From: Xanthoparmelia taractica
Taxonomy: Eukaryota; Ascomycota; Lecanoromycetes; Lecanorales; Parmeliaceae
NCBI GenBank assembly: GCA_033085395.1
Contig: MU853184.1
Coordinates: 62,001 to 126,000, forward strand
Direction of reading: 5' to 3'
Length of the DNA: 64,000 bases
Shown: one piece after another, positions 11,119-22,340 of the stretch
Position numbering within the stretch: the stretch's first letter is position 1
How the letters are laid out: each line of letters opens with the position of its first letter
Translations under genes and position numbers: made by a program
The notes under the pieces: generated by a model
What the model saw: only the letters and a program-made list of their open reading frames with translations
What the model was told of the DNA's origin: nothing
Database searches by the model: none

Positions 11119-13967
11119 ATCCCCAGCACAGCTCCCAGATGCCTCTACTCACCGATGAGGGGGATGACAAGCCGCCGGATGGAGCAAAGTACGAGTACCA
11201 CCAAGTCCGTCAGACTCGTAAGAAATTGGATGTCTGTCTTGACTCGTGCTCTGCGTCTTCTGAATTTGTAGCCAGCCCGCCAACGCAATATACGGACGAG
11301 TCCGTCAAGACGGCGGGCAGAATCACAAGAGTCTTTGGTACAACAGAAGGGGGCCTCGATGGCTGTGAGTATGTTTCCTCACCCGGGTAGACTTTTCTAA
11401 CGAGATTTTAGGTTCATCCTTTGCTGGAGGTACGGCGGTGATTTAGGGGGGGAACGGTCCTGTGTGATAAGCCCCCTGCTTGGGTGATGATGACTATCTT
11501 TCCCGCACGTCGTTCGTCTATCGTGACTCCTACGGGTACTTATTGAATGAATGTAAGTTGCGCGTAGCGCTCATGCTTTGCAGTAACACAAGGTAATCTA
11601 TTGGTACCATCAGCTTTTCCAGCCCAATATGTACGGGACTTATGTACGTGATTATCCTGGAGGGGAAAAGGTTTTGTCCAGCATTTTCCCCCACATGTTG
11701 CTGTGAAGCCAATGGCGCAACGCTTTCCAAGTAACAGGGAATTGGGAAAAAGGAGACACGTACCAACAGACGCACGCAAGCCTTTTTGCAACCTGAATTG
11801 TGCATAACTAACACATCAAGTCCGAAGACTTCCATCACTCAGAAGATGAGGTTTGAGGGGAAGCTGGGTCAGTCAGGGCAGCCATTGACCGGGCGCGACA
11901 TGGATATTGACAACGAATTGGGCTGGATGGACCTTCCCTTTTTTCGCTTGATAGTCCCATTTAACCCTGCAGCAAAATGCAGCTTGGAAAGATGTCTCGG
12001 CGCCTTTAACGAAATGCCGGGAGAGCCAGGGGGTGGGAGGGGGGGGGGAATAAAGGGCATTGTGCATGGGTTTATCTTGTTGTTATTATCCTTGTTTGCA
12101 ACGAATGAACGAATGAGAATGCTCATCAGCGATGATTGACGACAAGGGGTAGTAGGAGAGCCCAAGCTCAGTGGGTATAAGTCTGGTGAGTGTTTAGGAA
12201 GCGATCAACATAACCGACGCTAATGTGAGGATAACGGTAAGCGGGACAACGCTTCCGGACAATATCCCGTCACTCGTTTCATCTTTAGCGTACTCCTTAC
12301 AACTTTTTCCCTTTGTCGACTCCGTGGGATTTTGGGTGTTAGGAGCCAGTCTCGACTCTCAATCCAAGCCTCTTTCTATCGGCCATATACCAAGTAAGTG
12401 AACTAAGACCTCAACGAGTCAGTTAGTTGCTCATCGTACTTTACTATCGAAGAGACTAACACCTGATGGACTTGGCGCTACCAGGGTTGAGAGACCAGCT
12501 ATCTCCCGAGAGCAACATGGGAATTTGTTGGTGACCCACGAGAGAAGAGAGTAGTAATACAGGATTCATTTAGCGCCTTTCATCGGTATCATTTCCCTCT
12601 AATTGCTTGGGAAGGGTCTATTATTATTATTATTATCATTCATTATTTCGTTAGTAAAGACATATTCCTTGTACATTTCACCTCCCGCGCTTCTCAATAC
12701 TGAGTGAACCACGGATCAGAATTGAGATAAAACATGTGAGATTTGCTTACTATCTTGAGCATGGACTCTTGCACCCCTTTGAACTGGATAACCTGAAGAT
12801 CAATCTACAAACCCAGTTGGAAAAATTACTTTTGCGGCAGTAGTAGAGGCGTGAGCTAGAAATCCGCAATGACCTTCATTACTTAACTACTCTGTCCTTA
12901 TCTGGCTCCGCTGGCTGCCGGGCGTCATTCCTTCCACCAAAACTCAATTGTTCTGGCCGGGTTAGCTTCTTCAGATTACGGGCTGGAAGATGCGCCGTGT
13001 CACCACACAAATCATGATGGATCTGACAATACCTTGCCCGAAGATCATACAGCACTGCGGAGCAGAATCCCTCTTGACGACCATTCTGGTGACCTGCTCC
13101 AACAGCTGATCCTTCCCCGCTCGTAACTCAAGGATGTTCCAGCAACACTGCGACATCACCTTTCTCTGAATTGACCGGGGTAGAACCCCAAGTTGCGACC
13201 ACCCGACAGCCAAAAGCCCAAGCCCAAAGCGCCTCTCTTCTACACAACCCCAGACCTTCCCTCTCTACTCCCCAATCTAATCCAATCCCATCCCGCCCAG
13301 TCCCTTCCACACCCTCGTCGACCAACTGGCCCACCTTCACTCAACAACGTTGCAACTCCCAAAATAACTACGGATTTACGCGCGACCAAGTCAAGCGCAA
13401 GGACAATGATGAACCTTTTAGCTTCCTAGAACGTGGAAAATCATCATCTGTACTCCTTGTGCGCACTGCTCGCTTTCGAGGACAGACGGCTTGAAGATTT
13501 CGAACAGCAACATCGAGCGAGCTACGTGATCACGGACACGGCTACTTGTGCCCATCCACCCTCGACCCACGTTTTCACAGTCGAGAAAACTTGTTGCTTT
13601 AATTTACACTTCAGTGTTCAGGGAACTGGAGCTGGAGACAGGCCAGTGCGCCATGGTGGCGGCACAGTTGGCAGATCGAGAGGGTGGCGAGGGAGGGAGT
13701 GCGGAGTGCAGAATATCTATATATATCGAGAGGGGGTAAGAAGGATTTGTGGTCCATTGGGATGGAGGAAATGGATGAGGTTAAAAGCAAAGACAGGGTG
13801 GGCAGAATGTGGGCGAGGCTTGGTGATATCAGCATGGGAGGTGGAATTCTACAGGTTACGAAGAAGCTTTACGGTGTGATCAATCTATAGAAGGCAAATC
13901 ACTGTTGTTATTCTTCGTCTCCAGATAGTGTTGAGGTCATATCTACGGAATTTGACATTTTGAGTAT
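11119..13967. other. Intergenic, ApsA promoter side to synthetase 3' end
   Basis: About 2.85 kb. Includes the probable ApsA leader, a G9 run (12039-12049), an ATT microsatellite (about 12619-12636) and a polypyrimidine/CCCA-rich stretch (13210-13330). Small frames such as 11139-11390 and 11786-12139 lack domains, signal peptides or splice support. No gene called. Confidence 0.55.
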
Positions 13968-16116
13968 CTACAACTTCGCTCTCACTTCCGTCGCTTTATG
14001 CAAATCAGCCTTGGTTTGGAAATACTGCTTTACTTTCCCCCTGGCCACCTCCACGACCCCTGCATCTTCCACCGTCGCCGGCACCTGCACCTCCTTATCG
14101 AATTTGCCATGCACGGCATTCTCCACTAGCTCCCTTAGCACCCTCCTCAGTGTCTTGCCCGATCTCGTCTTTGGTATCATGCCTTTACCTTGGATCATAC
14201 CACCCAGTGCCGCTATAGCGCCAATCTGCTCGCGGATTGACAGTTGGACTTCTTTGAACAATTTGTCATCTGGTACCGCGGATTCCGGATGTTGCGCCGT
14301 AGAGAGGGTGACGAAAGCAAAAGGCAAGTGTCCCTTCAACGCATCTGGAATACCCACCACGCAGCATTCCGCGATCGTCGGGTGAGAAGCTATGGCCTGT
14401 TCAATGGCGCCGGTGCTGAAACGATGAGCAGCCACGTTGATGATGTCGTCTGACCGCGACATTACGTGCACGTAGCCATCCTCGTCAAGCATGCCGGAAT
14501 CCCCCGTGTCGATCCATTTGCCATCAAAACGCTTCATGTAACCTTTGTAAAATCTTTCCTCGTCGTTGAAAAGCGTGGTGAAGCCCGTCGGAGCAAGCGG
14601 GACTGCGAGGACGATGTTGCCCATCTGTCCCTTCCCAATCTCTTCTCCTTCGTCGTTGACTATCCTAACATCGAATCCCGGCATCGGCTTGCCTGCTGAT
14701 CCAGGCTTGATTGGCAGGGTCTTGTGGACTTCTGTGCTGTTGAAGTCTTTGCCAGCAGCGGCTTTCAGAGCCAGCCCTGAGATTGGAGACCCAGACTCCG
14801 ACGACCACCAATTATCAATGACTTGAGCCCCAGGCGCACAGTATTTCTCGAGAAGCCTTTGATACATGCGTACTATACTCGGTTCGCTCCTTTCACCGGC
14901 AAGAAACAGTGCTTTAAGATGCTTCAGGCCTCCTCGTTGGCCCGCTTCCTTGAAAAACTTGTTCTCGGGATCATCCCGTCTGATGGCTCTCAGGGCTGTG
15001 GGAGCCGTACTGAGCACATTGACTCTGTGCTCTTCGACTATCCGCCAGAATGTGCTGGCATTTGGGGTGCCAACGGGTTTTCCTTCAAAGAGAATGGTGG
15101 TTGCTCCGGCAAGCAAAGGTGCATATAGTATATATGAATGCCCGACCACCCACCCAATGTCTGACGCGCAGAACATGACATCTCCCGGACCACGGACTCC
15201 GAACAAGTACTTGATTGAGAGGTTCAAACCCACAGCATGTCCACCTGCTTCTCGGAGGACTCCTTTTGGTAACCCTGTTGTGCCACTTGTATAGATTATG
15301 TAGATTCCATCGCTACTTCTGACCGGGATAGCCTCTGCTTTGATTCCCCTATTTCTGGCGCTACTCACGAGACCCTGCCAGTCCCTGTCCCCTCTCTCTT
15401 CGAGTACTGGACGCCATCTCAACTGCTCTCTTTGCCATATTATAGTCCTTTCTGGTTTGTGCTTGCTTTTTTGCAAAGCTCCTTCAATGAATGGTCTATA
15501 ATTTATGGGCCCTTTTGAACCCTCTATCCCACAAGAGGCGGTCATGATGGCTCGAGGTTTAGACGCCTCAATTCTTTGTGCTAATGACGCAGGTGCAAAC
15601 CCTCCAAACACGACGGTGTGAATAGCGCCCAGACGGGAGACTGCCAGTATTGCGAAAAGCGCAGCAGGAATCATGGGCACTGTAGGTCTTAGCACCGATA
15701 TATACCCCCTAACGAAAGGTTTCCATACTGTACACAAGCACGACATCTCCCTTCGTCACACCTTCTTCCCTCAAGACACCAGCAAGTGTTTCCACCTCGT
15801 GCAATAGCTGAGTGTATGTATATTTCTCCTTACATCCAGTGACTGGCGAGTCCCATATGATAGCCGTCGCATCCCCATTGCCATTCAATACATGCCGATC
15901 TACGCAATTGTAGGATGTTGATATCTCTCCATTCGGAAACCAGGTGAAGCTGGGATACGAGATACCATTGAAGAGGTTCCTTGTTGGCCGCGCCAGAGCC
16001 CGAGAAGGCTTCTTGTTCCAATACAGCTGTTCTGCTTGATGTGCCCAGAAAGACTCTGGATCATGGATCGAATGGGCTTGGACTTCGTCCTGCGGGTGGG
16101 CGGGTTGTGGCGCCAT
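13968..16116 (-). CDS. Acetyl/propionyl-CoA synthetase-like enzyme (ACSS3/PrpE type)
   Basis: Exons 15729-16116 and 13968-15679 join through a 49-nt intron; the split codon restores VYMPMIPAALFAIL, a conserved block. Product 699 aa, starting MAPQPAHPQDEVQ; an in-frame upstream ATG at 16221 would add 35 residues. ANL-superfamily motifs appear in order: P-loop YIIYTSGTTGLPKG, DIGWVVGHSYILYAPLL, WWSSESGSPI, FDGKWIDTGDSG, then SRSDDIINVAAHRFSTGAIEQAI, and PKTRSGKTLRR with the catalytic Lys. It activates a short acid (acetate, propionate or similar) to the CoA thioester with ATP. Overall similarity is to ACSS3/PrpE rather than cytosolic FacA, so propionate is a reasonable guess. The protein ends RAKL; AKL fits a peroxisomal PTS1. 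Confidence 0.9.
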
Positions 16117-19100
16117 TTGGGAAAGAGCGCTCAATTGTTTGGAGTCCGGGGGTTGTCGATCATCGAAATTAAGTGTTTGGACATATATACACTGTACTAG
16201 TCGAGCACCAGAAAGGAGCACTCGTTATAGCTGCTCGTTGAAGTCTATATGGTGACTCGATCGGACCAAAGGCTCGGCGGCCATCTTGCCCCGCGTCTTT
16301 GGCCCAAACGTTCATGCTCGGCATACATCTTGCAAGATGCACAGCAATTGATCGTAACGGATTGGCAAGGTAAAGAGTACCAGTGTCGGCCAGTGTTGGG
16401 TAAGAAATAAGGAATTGTACAGGGGACCAGATTTCCGATGCCAACGCTGGGAAAGATCGAAGGATGAGATATTCCTCTAATGCCATTGGCCTCACACATA
16501 TTGGAAAAGACAAGGTTCAAGTCTGCTAGAAGCTAAAAACCCGTACATTTGCCATGGATAGTGCCAGCTTATTATCTAACATCTAGACCTACGATGAATC
16601 CATCATTCGTTGCCAGTACAAAGCTTTCTGCATTCACGCTCTTTATGGCACTTTTGCACCCTTCTATTGAAACTTCGTACGATGCTGAATACAACCTGAT
16701 GCGACATTGTCCGAGCCCAGTTCTACCAGGCGCATTGACAGTTCACCGTCTAGCACATTTACATCGTGATATAAGTAGACTCGAGCTTCAAGCCGAACGA
16801 ATGCTCATGGAAAACGGACGACGTATTGACCCCAGCGATCTTTCTATAGGCATCTCCTTCACCGGTCAGTACGCTTCGAACATTTCGTACCACTTCATTT
16901 GTCCTTCTTCCAAGAACCTGAGTATGCGGTTTTCATTGGTCAAATACAGGATATGTATGATATTGAGAAACCAATTGTTAATATGTGCGAGGCGCCAACT
17001 GAGTACGGCAATTTCGGAATCAAATCTTATGCGTCCCTTCGAGTAACGGCGGAAATGACCTCTGATTGAAAGCGCACCCCCCCTTACCTTGGCTTAGTTC
17101 AGCAAATGCTCCCGCGACGTTGTTTCTTCATGCGGTATTTGATTTGCAAGAGGCTCTCCCAGGTGATATCGTACAGGCTGAGTACAGCCAGAATCCCTGA
17201 ACCTCAGTAAAGGATGGTGAGCGAATTGGCAGGTAGAGAAAACACGATACAACAAGATCTTTAGAGTTTGGCCCACACAAGGGCGATGAATGACGGATTA
17301 TAAGACGCTTGCGGCCTAGAAGTAGATTGATGATGATTGGGGAAGTCCATGTGCTTCTCCCATTCGTTCGTAGAAGAAGTTGGCGACGTATTAAGGACGT
17401 TATCGCGGCAGAAGTAGGAAGCCGACAAGAAGTTCTTGGCTTTCCCATTCAACATGGGGATGTCATCACAACTGTGTCTTGCCGCCGCTGGCGTGGGCTA
17501 CATGCCCCTAATATGTACCTTGCGATCCGTGCCAGCGGGATTCCGTGTCATATTGACGTTGGTTATCTCTGCACATGGAATGGCTCAAGCCTTGTTAGTG
17601 CTTGTCAAGCCAATCGAAAGGAAGCTGATGGGTTGAGAAATTAAGATACCATGCCGTGTGCGCGGAAAGGGCCGTGTTCCTGAAGGAGCTGAGCTGGGGC
17701 TTGACTCAATGGCATTTCTGCGTATTACCGCACCACTTGCTGTTGATTTTGCCCCTTGAGACAATTGGTGAATCACTTGGAACACGATCCCGACAAGCAT
17801 ACCCTCGTCCCGTGGAGAACTCGAGACATGACAGCATCAAAAGATCTGCGTAAAGCCACATGGCTGCATACAGCACAGTCCATCTTGAACATTAATCTTG
17901 CGTCAGGCCGGCTGTGGTCCCTGACATGCGCATAAGGGGTAAATTTGCTGGAAAGAATACTGATATTGATGCTGCTGCTGCTGCTGCCAGTGCCTGAAAG
18001 GGTAGAGAGTGATGGGGTTAATCAAGCCAGCTAAGATGCGGGTGTCAGAAAGAGGTAGAAGTAAGCTGAGTTTGGATGGGATGCCACCGGGATTTGGGGT
18101 GCATTAAGGTGCACTAGGAGTTGTCTTGGGAGAGAGCGATTCCAACAGTAGTTTGGTGGGGACCCGATACTGCGTTAGAGGGACGCCTCTTAAATTCTTT
18201 TTCCTTCCGGTCGTCTATATCCGTTTTCATCTTAGCACCTTAGGTATCTTCAGCGAGAGCCCCGCTGATTGGGGATTGAATTTATGACTGTTCAACAGAC
18301 CAGGAACATTAATTATCCCGCCTCCCGTACGTTGTCCAAGAGTTGATTCGCAGAGAGGGGAAGGTCAATTGAACAAAGGTGGTGTGTGTAACCGGGCACT
18401 GCCACCATCTGCTCGGCAACCAGATACTTCATACGCAGAGAGAGACCAAGAAGGCTGACACCAAATATCTTAGTAAATTCAAAAGGTGCTTTTTTAAATT
18501 GAAAAAAAGAATACCTCCACGTGCTGATCGCGTGGTGAAGTAACATCCAAGTGCGTGCAAGGAAAATCAACAAGCCTCCAGACTTGTCTAAAAAGTACAG
18601 GCCAGAACGTCTAAAGCTAATAAAAAAACCCCCCCCCCCCATCTTGCTGTCTCTACCCTATCCTTGTATAATACCAACTCTATCCCTATATCAACTGCTA
18701 TCTCCATCTCTGCTCCTTACCTATCATTTCAATTTGCTCTCTTCTACTTTATACCTTCTTGCACGCCTCACATAGACGCCATCTCCCCCAAACGGAACTC
18801 CATTTCAATAGAAGGCTTGCGTTGTCACACAAAAACTCTGTACCTAGCCGGCCCACTCTGCTTCGAGCACACTCTACAGGCACGCAAAATTACTGGTCCC
18901 ACCGTTCGACTGCATACAGCATAGTCAACGCCCATTGCCTTAACACTCGTCGTCACTTTTCAGGATTAGCTCGCAAGGGTTACTGCTTTGAGCCCCATCG
19001 ATTAACTCGTTTGGCCTGCACCACCACATGCTACCGGCGCAGTTTTGCAACGACAGGTCTTCTGCCTGTTATAAGAGTCTGACACATCGCCACACTCTTC

Positions 19101-19281
19101 CCTGCACATAAAGCCGTCATCCAAGCCGAGCCACGCTGGAAATATATATTGCACCCAAACTCATTACTTTTCGACACAGCTCGCGTGCCTCCCAGCCTTA
19201 AAATCCCCAGAATCTCTTTGCCTCATTTCCCAGGTGATCGATTGGCTTCCAGCAAGCAGGCCTCGCTACTGCACCGCCAAG
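16117..19281. other. Intergenic, synthetase promoter to Ras leader
   Basis: About 3.2 kb. Contains a (GCT)5 run (about 17968-17984), a C10 run near 18628-18639 and CT-rich sequence before the Ras gene that is probably its promoter and leader (18640-19281). The 16549-17046 frame has no recognisable content. Confidence 0.55.
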
Positions 19282-20058
19282 ATGGCGGGGAAGATGACGT
19301 TGTACAAATTGGTGGTACTTGGAGACGGTGGCGTCGGCAAGACTGCTTTGACAATACAGGTAAGAACCCCCAGTCAACCGCGCGAATCATAACTAACGGC
19401 TTGCTAGCTATGCCTTAATCACTTTGTTGAGACTTACGATCCCACAATTGAAGATTCCTACCGAAAGCAAGTAGTCATCGACTCACAATCATGTATGCTA
19501 GAAGTGCTTGACACTGCCGGTCAAGAGGAATACACAGCTCTTCGGGATCAGTGGATCAGGGACGGCGAAGGCTTCGTTCTTGTCTACAGCATCACATCAC
19601 GATCATCCTTTACACGGATACGGAGATTTCATAGTCAAATACAAAGAGTCAAGGAGTCGTCGAATGCTAGCTCACCTACAACTGCCGGCTATCTTCCATC
19701 AGCCGTCCCTCAAACCATGATGATGGGTGGGGGTCAGGCACCCGTGATGCTGGTTGGCAACAAGAGCGACAGGGTGACGGATCGAGAAGTGTCTACGCAA
19801 GAGGGCAGTGCCTTGGCAAAAGAAATGGGCTGCGACTTCGTGGAAGCATCGGCCAAGAATTGCATCAACGTGGAGAAGGCGTTCTACGAGGTCGTTCGAG
19901 CACTAAGGAAACAACGGACTGATACGCAACTCACGAGGGCGGGAACAAATCCTGGAAGAAGCGGTGGCCCCGTTGGCACGTCCGATTCACGGGATGGAAG
20001 GAAGCGGGGACCTAAGGAATCGAAGAGCGGGCACAAACCCCGATGTACGATATTATGA
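19282..20058 (+). CDS. rasB: Ras GTPase, RasB/Ras2 type
   Basis: Exons 19282-19359 and 19408-20058 join through a 48-nt intron with a perfect aactaac branch site; 242 aa. All Ras boxes are present: P-loop GDGGVGKT (residues 14-21), switch I ETYDPTIEDSYRK, switch II LDTAGQEEY, NKSD, EASAKN, and C-terminal CAAX box CTIL for prenylation. A Ser/Gly/Met-rich insert (SSNASSPTTAGYLPSAV and following) sits between the switch region and NKSD, as in Pezizomycotina Ras2/RasB rather than Ras1/RasA. These GTPases act at the plasma membrane in polarity, hyphal growth and conidiation, upstream of MAPK and cAMP signalling. The tail is basic and Gly/Ser-rich. Confidence 0.94.
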
Positions 20059-20987
20059 ACACGACTTGTTTGCATTTCGGAGTACGCTGAGCTCGACGCC
20101 ACAGATCCGGCCTCAGCTCTATTGTCATCCGCTGCAGTTTCATCAGCTGATTGGCTTTACGACTACCTACTGCCATCACCATAATTGCGGTATCATAGCA
20201 TGGTAACGCAGCACTCTCTGTACAGACACCTCATATGAAACTGCATCAGCACTTCGTACCTTAGGCCTGAAGGGTAACATAGCCACAGCATCATCTCAAT
20301 ATTGTCAGTACTCCAATATACATCGACACAGAAGCATTCGGACACTGGCGATTTTCAAAGGAGCTTACGGGGGAAAAGGCTGCATCTAGACATCAAAGGC
20401 GCACTCGGAGCATCTTTTACAGGATAGATATGGGCAGCCATAATGACGGATTCGGGAGTGGCATTATTTGTTTTCAATCATGCGGCAAGAAAATTTCGGG
20501 AGATGGGGGACAGGATACCGAAAAGATACCCAGGGCCATCCATCGAAGAGTCGATCTAGACTCTTCACGATTACTGTTGTTCGATGCTTTGACATCTAGG
20601 CTATGCAAATTCTTCTATGTCATTGCGTTGAACTTGTTCACCACTATCCCTTCTCTGTCATCTTCTCCTATCACTGCTGTCTTTGCGGTTCACCTACCGC
20701 CTTGTCCATATCGCTGTCTCCTGCTTGCCTTTCTTCATCAACTTCCACTGATGTCAACACTAATTCGAAAGAACAATCTTCAGCAGCTTCCACACGCCTA
20801 GGCTCAGGAGTGGATCGAGAGCTGCAGAGCTGTGAGGCTTATCTGATCCTCAGGAGCTCATGTTGTAGTCGACATATCCTGTAATTCATAAGATATCTCT
20901 ATGTCTATGATTTCTAGTAGATCATCCGTCACTCAACGCCGCAAGCCAGTTGGTAGTACAAACCCTGACCCTCTCGCCCCACAAATC
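20059..20987. other. Convergent 3' region between Ras and DnaJ genes
   Basis: About 0.9 kb between two converging stop codons. Presumably holds both 3' UTRs. No coding signal beyond chance frames. Confidence 0.6.
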
Positions 20988-22340
20988 TTACAACTCGCTA
21001 TGCTCCGTTGGAGGCGGCCGTCCACTATCCTTTGCCAAGTTCACCCCAATCTTCTTCCGCCACTTCTCCCACAGCGCCCAAAACTCCTTCTCCATCGACT
21101 TCTCCACCTGGTCGGGTAGTACGACCGTGTACTCAACGTGTAATTGGCCATACTCCTCTTCGCCGGCTCTTGACTGCTCCTGCTCCTGCAGCCAAATTGG
21201 CATGCCCTCACCCGCTACTACCTCAACCTGATTCGGCTGAACCACCTCTCCTCTCTTCCTTCCCAACCGCACAACATGCCCGTCCAGATGGGTGAGGTTT
21301 CTCTCCCAATCACCCATCCATGCTTCTCTTAAACTCAACACCTCCTTCCAGAACATATCTTTCCCTTTTCTTCTAAAAAACGCTCCATCCGTCCTCTGCC
21401 CCTCATCACCGTACTCCGCTTCCTTCTCGCCCACATGCACCACGAGATCTCCGGCAACCCAATCCGGGCTCTCGTCCGCCTCATTCTCATACACGATTCT
21501 GCTCCCCTTTGGCATGCCTTTCTCGACATGCAGTGAATGCGTTGCCTTCTTCTTGACCACCCTTGAGCCCCCGCACACCTTGCACGGGCGCTTGATAGTC
21601 TTGCCTTTACCACCGCACTTGTCGCACCCCATCTGCACCTGCTGGAATATGCCCGGTGCAAGCATATGCTTCTGGATCACCATCCCCCTCCCACCGCACT
21701 GCCCGCACGTCTCCACAGTCCCATCTGCACTCCCGCTCCCCTCGCACTCTTCACAGATTTGCTGCTTCTCAATGCTGAATTCATGCTCGTGTCCGTTGTA
21801 AAAGTCACTCAGTGGTACCGAGATTCGCACCTCCATGTCTGGGCCTCTCCGCTGCCCGGATTGATGTCCGAAGTGTCCTGAGCCGCCGAAGAAGCGGGAG
21901 AAGAGGTCGAATGGATCATGGGAGCGGCCGCCTTGTCCGCCTTGTTGGTGCTGTTTTAGGCCTTCGTAGCCGTATTGGTCGTAGATGCGGCGCGTTTCGG
22001 CCTCGGAGAGGGCATCGTAGGCTTCGGCGATCTGGACGAATTTTTCGGAGGCGGATTCATTGCCACTACAAAGATGGAAGGAGTCAGCCTTAATCTCTAC
22101 ACGCAGAGTGGCGTTCCTTTGACTGCCGTTCGGGAGCTGGGCGACTCGGGCACGGGGTAGGGGCCAGGGAGGAGCTCACGGATTCTTATCGGGGTGATAT
22201 TTCTTGCTGAGGAGGCGATAGGCTTTCTTGATCTCTCGGTCTGAGGCTGACTTTTCAATTTCTAGGAGTCTGTAGAAGTCTTCAACGCAGAGGGCGAGGG
22301 GGAGGACAAAGCTCAGAATGAGAGCTGGTAGGAAAAGCAT
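20988..22340 (-). CDS. ER-type DnaJ co-chaperone (Scj1/ERdj3-like)
   Basis: Exons 22180-22340 and 20988-22065 join through a 114-nt intron; 412 aa. MLFLPALILSFVLPLALC is a signal peptide. The J domain follows directly (DFYRLLEIEKSASDREIKKAYRLL, HPD in KYHPDKNP), then a Gly-rich linker and four zinc-finger repeats (CEECEGSG, CGQCGGRG, CDKCGGKG, CKVCGGSR), then the substrate-binding domains. This is the type I DnaJ layout of yeast Scj1, a lumenal partner of the Hsp70 Kar2/BiP. The C-terminus is HSEL, close to the HDEL/KDEL retrieval signal but with Ser in the second position. Codon third positions change from mainly C in the J-domain part to mainly G after it. Confidence 0.92.

Noticed and set aside
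11139..11390. Small plus-strand frame divergent from ApsA
   Set aside because: Sits in the presumed ApsA leader and has no recognisable features.
16549..17046. 165-codon plus-strand frame between synthetase and Ras
   Set aside because: No family features, codon use without pattern, no promoter or intron signs.
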